Source: an uncultured Actinomycetes bacterium (lineage in GTDB: Bacteria; Actinomycetota; Actinomycetes; S36-B12). Taken from it: 15,267 nucleotides of DNA. Shown piece by piece: positions 8,319-14,111 of the stretch (position 1 is the first letter of the stretch; each line of letters opens with the position of its first letter). A program made the position numbers and the translations under genes. Below the pieces are notes generated by a model. That model had not been told where the DNA came from, did not search any database, and was given only the letters and a program-made list of their open reading frames with translations. The DNA is taken from NCBI GenBank assembly GCA_937876275.1, contig CALFIA010000024.1, forward strand, positions 1 to 15,267, given 5' to 3'.

Positions 8319-9699
8319 GCGCGGGCAGGTAATCGCGTAGCTCGGCGAGGGAGTCCGAGAGACAGTTCATGACTTCATCAAGATCGGGCATCGCTTCGCG
8401 ATCTGCGGTCAACGCAAGGAAGATTCCGCCATCGTACGAAGTGAAACCCACACCGAGAGCCTGATTCTGGGTGAGGGGAACGAACGGATACGAAGCGACC
8501 ATTCGTGCGTCGCCGAGATAGAGCGGGTGCTGCGGGCCAGGAGCGTTGGTGATCACGAGGTTGTAGACGCGCTTCGTGAGATTTGCTCCCAGCCGGGCAC
8601 CGAGGGCATGCAGGGTTGGCGGCCCGAAGCCTGCTGCACTGATGATCGCATCGGCGCCGAGCAGCTGACCGACATCCTTGAGTTGCGCCAGTTCGAATGC
8701 GATGCGGCGAAGACGCACCACAGGGTCTGGCTCACCCACCGGAAGATCGACAAGGAACGCTGACACGTTGTTCTGGGTATTCGGATCATCGTTGCGCGTA
8801 CTGATGGGCACCATGGCGCGCACCTGGGCGCTTCCGGTCACAGGTGCACCACGTGTCATCAGCCACGAACGCAACGCACCGGCGATCACGGCCAGGGCAA
8901 CATCGTTGACGGTCACGCCAAACGCACGGCGAATGTCCTTCAGCGAATCAAGTCGGTAATCCGCGGTGGCGAAGCGTCGCTGCGCGCCAATCTCGACATT
9001 AAGAGGAGTGGGATGCACGGTGCGAGCCATGCGAACGGCTGTGGTGGCGATATCCCAGGCGCGTGAACCGAGCGCCCCGGCGACATTCGAGATGTCAGTG
9101 ATATTCGTGCGCACGACATCCCAGGCGAGGGCCGGTGTCGTGAGGTTCTCGGTAAGTGCCTTGGTCACTAGGGAGACCGACGAGGGCTCGCTCCGCGGAT
9201 GCCACTCTTCCTCCTCATCGGCGAACGCACCGGGCTCGCGGTCGAGAATCACCTGCTCGATATCCACGGCGCCGAGGCCATCGATCATTGCCTGGTGAGT
9301 CTTCGTCACGATGGCGACCCGATCGTTCTCCAGATCTTCGATCAGGTACATCTCCCAGAGCGGACGATCATGATCGAGGGGTCGACTGAACAAGCGCGCG
9401 GCCAACTCATCGAGTTGCTCACGACCGCCCGGGCGAGCGACCGAGGTGCGACGTACATGGTGCTCGAGATCAAAGTCCTCGTCGTCGACCCAGATCGGCC
9501 GGGAGATGCGCAATGGCACCTCGCGCACACGCTGTCGGTACCGAGGCACCATCGCAATGCGAGCTGATACCCGAGCCAGGAGCTCGTCATACGTGAAGCC
9601 CGGGGCATCAAAGACCAGGACTCCCCCGACATGCATCGGCGTCTCGGGTCGATCCAGATACAGGAAGGAGGCATCGAGTGCGCTCATCCTCTGACCCAC
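8311..9699 (-). CDS. WS/DGAT-family O-acyltransferase with altered catalytic motif
   Basis: This 462-residue protein is of the wax ester synthase/acyl-CoA:diacylglycerol acyltransferase family, which makes wax esters or triacylglycerol from acyl-CoA. It opens with the family-typical 'MSALDASFLYLD..TPMHVGG'. The C-terminal half has 'ITNAPGPQHPLYLGDARM..SYPFVPL' and 'GFTSYDGGIFLALTAD'. The active-site motif HHxxxDG reads H135-Q136-A-M-I-D140-G141: the second histidine, considered the general base in this fold, is glutamine. The codon is CAG at 9292-9294 and the surrounding frame is intact, so the gene is not simply broken. Activity may be reduced, altered or lost. The frame opens with GTG 9699; the ATG at 9687 (residue 5) is an alternative start that fits family N-termini well. 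The gene is coupled to the downstream patatin gene. Confidence 0.9.
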   Translation of the reverse strand: MGQRMSALDASFLYLDRPETPMHVGGVLVFDAPGFTYDELLARVSARIAMVPRYRQRVREVPLRISRPIWVDDEDFDLEHHVRRTSVARPGGREQLDELAARLFSRPLDHDRPLWEMYLIEDLENDRVAIVTKTHQAMIDGLGAVDIEQVILDREPGAFADEEEEWHPRSEPSSVSLVTKALTENLTTPALAWDVVRTNITDISNVAGALGSRAWDIATTAVRMARTVHPTPLNVEIGAQRRFATADYRLDSLKDIRRAFGVTVNDVALAVIAGALRSWLMTRGAPVTGSAQVRAMVPISTRNDDPNTQNNVSAFLVDLPVGEPDPVVRLRRIAFELAQLKDVGQLLGADAIISAAGFGPPTLHALGARLGANLTKRVYNLVITNAPGPQHPLYLGDARMVASYPFVPLTQNQALGVGFTSYDGGIFLALTADREAMPDLDEVMNCLSDSLAELRDYLPAHD

Positions 9700-9763
9700 T
9701 TACCCACCGTATGCGGCGGCGAGCCTGATCTCCAACCTTCGGCAACTCTGGTACTCATGAGTC

Positions 9764-10438
9764 ATGGCTTCCCCGCTGGCTTTTCTTCGTACCCTCACGC
9801 CCTCACGCTTGGCACTTGGCGCCGTTGCCGGCGCCGCCGCCCTTGGACTGACGGTCGTAGCCTCCGCCTCGGCCTTTTCGGCGCCCTCGAGCCCGCTCAC
9901 AGTGGCTCCGTCGCCCACCGCATCGATCAGCTCCACGATCCCCAGTGCCACAACTCCGGCGCCTGCGGTGGTCAAGAAGCCGAAGCCTGCCTCGCGCACC
10001 AAGAAGGCGAAGAACATCCCCGAACGCCCCCGCGACACCTTCCACGGCAAGCGCCTGGTCTACGACAAGGCCCTGATGACTGTGTGGATGATGAACGAGA
10101 AGGACGAAGTCGTCGGCCGCTACCCGGTCGTGGGCCGCTGGGATCGTCCGGCCAAGGGCACCTACCACATCTTCAGCAAGTCGAAGCTGGCCGTGAATCC
10201 GAATTCGAAGGTCACCTTCCACAACATGATGCGCTTCACGTATGGGCCTGACACCAAGTCACCCATCGGCTTTCACAGCATTCCGCGCTACTACGACGGA
10301 ACGCCGATGCACTCGACGAAGCAACTGGGCCTCGCCATCGCGCGCGGTGGTTGCGTGCGCCTCTCGGAGGCGGCGTCCAAGGAGCTGTACAAGTTCATGA
10401 AGGTCGGCGACCTCGTGGTCGTTCTTCCCTCACCCTGA
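9764..10438 (+). CDS. L,D-transpeptidase (YkuD domain), secreted
   Basis: This is a 224-residue envelope protein. It has a positively charged N-terminus, a hydrophobic segment at about 15-38 (signal peptide or anchor, with a possible cleavage after ASA near residue 37), a Pro/Ser/Thr/Ala-rich linker (40-85), a Lys-rich stretch, and a YkuD domain (about 95-222). YkuD enzymes form 3→3 peptidoglycan cross-links or attach proteins to the stem peptide using a cysteine nucleophile. The cysteine is C197, with upstream H171 and H183. The motif reads ARGGCVRLS rather than the usual SHGC(V/I)RL, so the histidine next to the glycine is missing. It is a single-domain enzyme without the Ig-like domains of mycobacterial LdtMt2. 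No clear ribosome binding site precedes the ATG. Its TGA abuts the stop of the convergent TadZ-like gene with no gap. Confidence 0.88.
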   Translation: MASPLAFLRTLTPSRLALGAVAGAAALGLTVVASASAFSAPSSPLTVAPSPTASISSTIPSATTPAPAVVKKPKPASRTKKAKNIPERPRDTFHGKRLVYDKALMTVWMMNEKDEVVGRYPVVGRWDRPAKGTYHIFSKSKLAVNPNSKVTFHNMMRFTYGPDTKSPIGFHSIPRYYDGTPMHSTKQLGLAIARGGCVRLSEAASKELYKFMKVGDLVVVLPSP

Positions 10439-11608
10439 TCACGCCACCAACTCGAGAAGGCTCGCGGGCGTGCCAACCCTCTGCCTCCCAAATCGACGGG
10501 AGCGCAGGAGCGGCCCTCGTCGCAAGGATCTTGAGAGCGAATCCGGGTCAAGTGAGAGATCAGCAATCGGAATAGATACGCCGAGACGACCCGCCGCCTC
10601 ACGGATCAACTCCTTCGCCTGATCACGCTGGGTACCACCGGTGATGACGGCCGCGACGGGCACGCCATGGCCCGCAAGCTCAGGCAGATCAGCAAGGAAA
10701 CGGGCGACGCCCAGTGGCTCGGCCTGGCACACGGCCACCACGATGTCGGCACGTGCGAACGAAACTTCGCTAAACGACGCAGCGGATGACATTCCGGAAG
10801 TGCCCTGGTCGAGAGCGGAGCCGAGATCGATAACTCCGTAGTCAAAATCACTGCGCACTCTCTCGAGCACTCGCGATAGCGCTCCAGGCCGTAGCTCGAC
10901 TCGGCGCCGCGCGTGCGCAATACCCGTGAGAGCGAAGTACTTCTCCCTTATCTGGCTCATGGATGACAGCAGGGCTCGACTCGAGAGACTGCCAGCATCG
11001 GCGTGACGGCAGGCCACGATGAGACCGCTGAGATCGTCGACCAGACCGAGATGAAGTGCCACGGAGGGCGCTGCGGTATCGGCGTCGATGATCGCAGTGA
11101 GCGAGTGCTCGGCAAGATGCCGAGCGATCACCAGGGCAGTCGTAGTGCGCCCCGGAGCACCTGCCGGCCCCCACACTGCGATGAGTCGGCCCTTGTCACG
11201 CACAGCCGCAGGTTCGGGCGGAACGTCGGCCAGATTCCAGACACCGCGAGGCGCGCTGCCCTCTTCACAGGCCTTCGCAATGCTCGAGAGGAGTCGCGAA
11301 GGGTCATCATCGTGCTCCACGAGCACGTCGACCCCAAGGGCCTGCAATGCGACTCGGTCAGCGGAAGCGATCACTACGCCAACAACCCGAGTACTGGAAG
11401 CACGCAGACGGTCGATGACTTCGGCGCTCAGACGCGGGAGCCCGGCCGTGATGACGGCTACGAGACCGGGCGCTCCCAGACAAGCGCCCAGGAGGTCCGC
11501 CGCGTCCACGCAGCGACGCAGAACGTTAATTCCGCAGGAGTTCGCAGCGGTGATCAGCTGGGATTCGCAGCTCAGATCAGGGACGGCAAGTGCGATGGCG
11601 ACGCTCAT
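10439..11608 (-). CDS. TadZ/CpaE-like P-loop ATPase (MinD/ParA superfamily)
   Basis: This 389-residue protein has an N-terminal receiver-like or atypical region (about 1-125) and a MinD/ParA-type nucleotide-binding region (about 140-370). The Walker A site reads GPAGAPGRTTT (147-157), with arginine R154 in place of the lysine. 'IIDADTAAPS' (173-182) fits the switch/A' aspartate strand and 'GVIDLGSALD' fits Walker B. Altered Walker A motifs occur in TadZ proteins, which position Flp/Tad pilus machines at the cell pole. Its start overlaps the stop of the SAF gene by 4 nt (ATGA), so the two are translationally coupled. There is no TadA/CpaF ATPase, TadB/C or pilin gene in the window, so a pilus role is not supported locally. 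A general localisation or envelope role for the pair is the safer reading. Confidence 0.8.
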   Translation of the reverse strand: MSVAIALAVPDLSCESQLITAANSCGINVLRRCVDAADLLGACLGAPGLVAVITAGLPRLSAEVIDRLRASSTRVVGVVIASADRVALQALGVDVLVEHDDDPSRLLSSIAKACEEGSAPRGVWNLADVPPEPAAVRDKGRLIAVWGPAGAPGRTTTALVIARHLAEHSLTAIIDADTAAPSVALHLGLVDDLSGLIVACRHADAGSLSSRALLSSMSQIREKYFALTGIAHARRRVELRPGALSRVLERVRSDFDYGVIDLGSALDQGTSGMSSAASFSEVSFARADIVVAVCQAEPLGVARFLADLPELAGHGVPVAAVITGGTQRDQAKELIREAAGRLGVSIPIADLSLDPDSLSRSLRRGPLLRSRRFGRQRVGTPASLLELVA

Positions 11609-12219
11609 GCTTGCGCCTCGATCGGCACCGACACGAGATCGATGGATCCCCCACGTACGGCAGTGATCAACGCATCTGCGCGATCTTCCGGGATTTGCAC
11701 TGCAACGCCGATCTCGCCACCGACGCCCATCGAATCAGTCGCAATAGCTGCGACGGAGACGGACTTCTCGACGAGCTGAGAGATTCCGGGCATCGAGGAT
11801 TCCGAAGGTGTTGCCCAGATGTCGACACGATCGCCGGGGATCAGACCCACCGGGGAATGCAGCGGCTCCACGGGGAGTGTGACGACTCGCATCACTGCAC
11901 GATCGGCCGAACCCAGCGCAGCCGACGGCAGAAGCTCACCCGCCGCAACGGGGTGCACGAGGACCCCTTCGGGATCACGATTCGCACGCACATACCCGGC
12001 ACTGGAGTCACCCAGGGTCACCGCGACCGGCTCGAGATCGGTGGGCAGTGCACCAACGGAGAGATCATGGGTCGCCCGCCATACAGTGATGCGCTCATCG
12101 GAATGCGACAGCACACGTGAGCCCACCAGCATCGACACGATGATCAGCGCCACACCCAGCCAAAGTCGCCCATCACGCCAGCGCACCCGTGTCACAGTTC
12201 GCGCATGTACCTGACCCAT
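11605..12219 (-). CDS. SAF-domain protein, CpaB/RcpC-like, membrane-anchored
   Basis: This 204-residue protein has a basic N-terminus, one transmembrane helix (about residues 18-38, 'LWLGVALIIVSMLVGSRVL') and a SAF domain right after it (about 42-105, with 'VWRATHDLSVGALPTDLEPVAV' and 'AGELLPSAAL'). A second beta-rich part follows with 'GLIPGDRVDIWAT', as in CpaB/RcpC Flp-pilus assembly proteins. CpaB-type proteins are periplasmic-side components of Tad pili; many actinobacterial SAF proteins have no known function. The chosen start is ATG 12219, with AAGGA five nt upstream. A longer frame from TTG 12246 has no better ribosome binding site. The 3' end overlaps the TadZ-like start by 4 nt. The gene is divergent from the HTH gene, and the gap between them holds a DnaA box. 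Confidence 0.8.
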   Translation of the reverse strand: MGQVHARTVTRVRWRDGRLWLGVALIIVSMLVGSRVLSHSDERITVWRATHDLSVGALPTDLEPVAVTLGDSSAGYVRANRDPEGVLVHPVAAGELLPSAALGSADRAVMRVVTLPVEPLHSPVGLIPGDRVDIWATPSESSMPGISQLVEKSVSVAAIATDSMGVGGEIGVAVQIPEDRADALITAVRGGSIDLVSVPIEAQA

Positions 12220-12278
12220 GAATGTCCTTTCATCGACGTGGCGCAAGGATCAGCCAGGGAGGGCTACGTGGGAAATGG

Positions 12279-12287
12279 TTATCCACA
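12279..12287 (+). promoter_or_regulatory. DnaA-box 9-mer between the SAF and HTH genes
   Basis: TTATCCACA is a perfect match to the classic DnaA-box consensus TTATNCACA. It sits in the 98-bp divergent gap between the SAF gene (start 12219, minus) and the HTH gene (start 12318, plus), about 60 nt upstream of the first and 30 nt upstream of the second start. DnaA also acts as a transcription factor, so control of one or both promoters is possible. A single box gives no support for a replication origin. Confidence 0.5.
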
Positions 12288-12317
12288 ATCGCCATCTTTT
12301 GCCTGGTGTGACAGCGG

Positions 12318-12575
12318 GTGGGCATTCAACAATGGCGCGTGCGCTTTCTGACCCTCGCCGACGTCGCCGAGACATTGAATATCTCGGCCGCGCAGACATA
12401 CGCCCTGGTACGCAATGGAGAACTGCCAGCGATCAAGATCGGTGGCCGTGGCCAATGGCGTATCGAGGCGCGTGAGCTCGAAGGATTCATCGAGCGCATG
12501 TATTCACAAACGCGTGACTTCGTCTCAGCTCATCCGTTCGGGCGCGACGAAGTGTTCACCGACAATCACTGCTGA
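12318..12575 (+). CDS. Excisionase-like / MerR-type HTH DNA-binding protein (85 aa)
   Basis: The core 'FLTLADVAETLNISAAQTYALVRNGELPAIKIGGRGQWRIEARELEGFIERMY' is a winged helix-turn-helix of the excisionase/BldC-like (HTH_17) type common in Actinomycetota. Helix-turn-helix residues fall at about 12-32 and the wing at about 36-46. It is expected to bind DNA as a small regulator or architectural protein, not necessarily as a phage excisionase; no integrase is nearby. The GTG at 12318 has no clear ribosome binding site; GTG 12339 (residue 8) is a possible shorter start. The last 51 nt overlap, on the opposite strand, the 3' end of the next gene, so its C-terminal tail ('SAHPFGRDEVFTDNHC') is constrained by that reading. 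It is divergent from the SAF–TadZ pair, which it may regulate. Confidence 0.85.
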   Translation: MGIQQWRVRFLTLADVAETLNISAAQTYALVRNGELPAIKIGGRGQWRIEARELEGFIERMYSQTRDFVSAHPFGRDEVFTDNHC

Positions 12576-13088
12576 GCGGATCGCCGTAAACACGAGCACC
12601 GCTGAGCGTCCGTCATCGGCCCGAATATCCACGTGATCTCCGCCCACGGAATCGACTGTTCCACGCACCTGCCTGTCGTCGACGAGGGTGAATCGCACTG
12701 ACCTCCGCTCGCCCCACTCACGAAGTACCGCAGCCCAGGTGATCGGCACGTGCCGACTATTCGCGCCCTCAGCACGCAATGCGCGAGGTAACCGGCCGAA
12801 GCTGATCACCGATGCTCGAGCGATTGCCACGCACGCCTCCTCGGACTCGAGGAGTAGAAGTTCGTCACCCACGTCGACGAGAGTGCCGTGCAGGGACTCC
12901 CCGGGCAGATCTACTCGCACGGATGATCCGCGTGCAGCCTCCAGGCGATCGTCGAGTCGAGTTCGTTGCTTCTCCGTTTCGGCTATGGCGAGCGCGTCGA
13001 GATACACCTCGTCGTCGGAGTTGGACTGGAGCACGCTGGATTCCTGGGCGATGACCCACTCCATCACCTGAACCGGATCTCTCGCCAC
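12525..13088 (-). CDS. Uncharacterised actinobacterial protein with two similar beta-rich segments
   Basis: This 187-residue protein of unknown function starts at GTG 13088 behind an excellent GGGAGG about six nt upstream. Residues about 25-52 are acidic/basic and helical ('EVYLDALAIAETEKQRTRLDDRLEAARG'). Two segments follow with the same pattern. The first is 'SSVRVDLPGESLHGTLVDVG' and 'ELLLLESEEACVAIARASVISF' (55-97). The second is 'RSVRFTLVDDRQVRGTVDSVG' and 'HVDIRADDGRSAVLVFTAIRSAV' (128-173). Each looks like a five-stranded Sm-like or SH3-like small barrel. There is no signal peptide or membrane helix. It is divergent from the Rv3235-family gene and antisense-overlaps the HTH gene by 51 nt. 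A similar hypothetical gene is, from memory, frequent near secA in Actinomycetota. A role in nucleic-acid binding is conceivable from the fold impression but unproven. Confidence 0.75.
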   Translation of the reverse strand: MARDPVQVMEWVIAQESSVLQSNSDDEVYLDALAIAETEKQRTRLDDRLEAARGSSVRVDLPGESLHGTLVDVGDELLLLESEEACVAIARASVISFGRLPRALRAEGANSRHVPITWAAVLREWGERRSVRFTLVDDRQVRGTVDSVGGDHVDIRADDGRSAVLVFTAIRSAVIVGEHFVAPERMS

Positions 13089-13173
13089 CGCACGCCTCCC
13101 GACGAAGACTCAGGCACACCAATGAATTTCATCGATGTGATCAGTGCACTCACCAAGTCTCGAGCCGATATTG

Positions 13174-13198
13174 CTGTGGGTAAAACAGTTGTCCACAG
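13174..13198. promoter_or_regulatory. Inverted pair of DnaA-box-like sites
   Basis: TTGTCCACA (13189-13197, plus) exactly fits TTRTCCACA, the form favoured in high-GC Actinomycetota. On the minus strand TTACCCACA (13175-13183) differs from TTATCCACA by one base. Together they form an inverted repeat with perfect arms CTGTGG (13174-13179) and CCACAG (13193-13198). This lies about 85-140 nt upstream of both divergent starts, a plausible place for DnaA-dependent transcriptional control. Confidence 0.5.
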
Positions 13199-13243
13199 CT
13201 TGAGTGTTCGCCATTGCACGTCAGCGCAAGCATCGACTACACA

Positions 13244-13263
13244 AGGCAAACACAGGCAAACAC
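13244..13263. repeat. Perfect tandem 10-bp direct repeat
   Basis: AGGCAAACAC is repeated twice head-to-tail with no spacer. The 10-bp period puts both copies on nearly the same face of the helix. It lies 54 nt upstream of the GTG of the Rv3235-family gene, so it could be a direct-repeat operator or an activator site. No matching copies were noticed elsewhere in the window. Confidence 0.55.
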
Positions 13264-13316
13264 CACTAACTCGATCCGCGACCCCCGACGCGGTCGTCCT
13301 CCGAAGGAGAACGTCC

Positions 13317-13829
13317 GTGAGCACGATGACCGCCGCAGTACCTGTCCCTGCACGAAGCCGACATCTCTCGGTTGTCCGAAATGAGCAACTTGCGCTTCCG
13401 CTGACCTGGGAGGTCAGTCCGGGAGTTCCGGCAGTTCCCGGTATTCCACGCCACCTTCGCGTCGTCGGAGATCCGGGCACCTACGACACCGGCGGCCTGG
13501 AGAAGCTCGAAGTCGCCTGGGTTGCACGCATGGCCCGAGCGATTGGTGAGGTGGCCGCGGGCGTACGCCCCGCCGCTCAGCTCAGCCGTTGGGTCGAACG
13601 TCATCAACTCGACCGGCTCGCCGATCGAGGCGCCGCCATGCGACGGCATCCGAGCGCCAAGAGCGAGCATCAATGGCGCACGGTGCGCTCAGTGCGCCTG
13701 TGCCCGGTCGCCGATGGCATCGTCGAAACCTCGGCGGTACTGGTGGGTGACAGCCGGTCACGGGCCATCGCGATCCGCTTCGAAGCCACAGCCGGGCGCT
13801 GGCTCGTCACCGCGGCATCACTTGTCTAG
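13317..13829 (+). CDS. Rv3235-family protein (DUF6459)
   Basis: This 170-residue protein has a disordered, Pro/Ala-rich N-terminal part (about 1-75) and a conserved C-terminal domain with 'LEVAWVARMARAIGEVAAGVRPAAQLSRWVE' followed by 'VRSVRLCPVADGIVETSAVLV' and 'RAIAIRFEATAGRWLVTAASLV'. This pattern (a helix with R/P-AQL-RW, then three beta strands ending G-RW-T-L-V) is that of the Rv3235 family, found across Actinomycetota close to secA, as here. Its function is unknown; the compact alpha/beta domain without membrane segments suggests a cytosolic protein. The GTG at 13317 has AAGGAG seven nt upstream, which decides the start over a much longer open frame reaching back to 12966 that would overlap the divergent gene. 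Between it and secA lies the vapBC module. Confidence 0.82.
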   Translation: MSTMTAAVPVPARSRHLSVVRNEQLALPLTWEVSPGVPAVPGIPRHLRVVGDPGTYDTGGLEKLEVAWVARMARAIGEVAAGVRPAAQLSRWVERHQLDRLADRGAAMRRHPSAKSEHQWRTVRSVRLCPVADGIVETSAVLVGDSRSRAIAIRFEATAGRWLVTAASLV

Positions 13830-13878
13830 CGCACTTACGCCGCTTCCATATCCGTCCACCCCCCAATGCACGACGAAG

Positions 13879-13907
13879 GTATATACAGATTGATTAAGAT
13901 ATATACT
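13879..13907 (+). promoter_or_regulatory. vapBC promoter with TATATAC repeats (probable leaderless start)
   Basis: TATATAC occurs at 13880-13886 and again at 13900-13906, a 20-bp period (two helical turns). The first copy is within the palindrome GTATATAC (13879-13886). TATACT at 13902-13907 is a near-consensus -10 element ending six nt before the vapB ATG at 13914. Transcription would then start at or next to the A of the ATG, giving a leaderless mRNA, consistent with the absence of any Shine-Dalgarno sequence. No good -35 is visible. The repeats are likely autoregulatory VapB-VapC binding sites, as in other VapBC modules. The stretch is markedly AT-rich compared with its surroundings. Confidence 0.6.
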
Positions 13908-13913
13908 ACGGCC

Positions 13914-14111
13914 ATGAAGCATCTCATCGATCTTGACGAGGAATCCCTGGCTCGCGCCCGCGCAGTACTCGGAACCTCGACCATCAAGGCAACGGTGAAT
14001 GAGGCACTTCGTCGAGCGGCCCTCGATTCGACACGAGAGGAGCGAATTCGCTCGAGCCTCGATGCACTGGGGGCAATGCCCACCCTCGATCGCGCGGATG
14101 CCTGGCGATGA
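13914..14111 (+). CDS. vapB: VapB-type antitoxin (ribbon-helix-helix)
   Basis: This 65-residue protein starts 'MKHLIDLDEESLARARAVLG' and continues 'TSTIKATVNEALRRAAL', the standard VapB ribbon-helix-helix DNA-binding part. The first beta strand (residues 1-7) would bind the operator as a dimer. The C-terminal 30 residues ('REERIRSSLDALGAMPTLDRADAWR') would wrap and inhibit the toxin. The ATG at 13914 matches family N-termini; an in-frame ATG at 13866 would add 16 unrelated residues read through the promoter repeats and is rejected. The gene overlaps vapC by 4 nt (ATGA), the usual coupling that keeps antitoxin in excess. It probably represses its own promoter through the TATATAC repeats. Confidence 0.9.
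   Translation: MKHLIDLDEESLARARAVLGTSTIKATVNEALRRAALDSTREERIRSSLDALGAMPTLDRADAWR

Larger units (their letters stand above)
13089..13316. other. Divergent intergenic region (228 bp) with DnaA-box and tandem repeats
   Basis: This is the longest gene-free stretch in the right half of the window. It separates the minus-strand uncharacterised gene (start 13088) from the Rv3235-family gene (start 13317). It holds an inverted pair of DnaA-box-like 9-mers (13175-13197) and a perfect tandem 10-bp repeat (13244-13263). An AAGGAG ribosome binding site lies at 13304-13309, seven nt before GTG 13317. I could not pick a convincing -35/-10 pair. Confidence 0.6.

Noticed and set aside
12220..12246. TTG 12246 start for the SAF protein
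   Set aside because: ATG 12219 has AAGGA five nt upstream, while the TTG has no comparable ribosome binding site.
12318..12575. Prophage or integrative element suggested by an excisionase-like protein
   Set aside because: There is no integrase, attachment-site repeat or phage gene, and this HTH type is a common chromosomal gene in Actinomycetota.
12279..13198. Replication origin suggested by DnaA boxes
   Set aside because: Only two perfect boxes and one near match are spread over about 0.9 kb, with no AT-rich unwinding region and no dnaA, dnaN or gyrB genes nearby; transcriptional control is more likely.
12966..13316. N-terminal extension of the Rv3235-family protein back to 12966
   Set aside because: It would overlap the divergent gene, which has an excellent ribosome binding site, and read through the repeat-containing promoter; GTG 13317 has AAGGAG at ideal spacing and matches the family.
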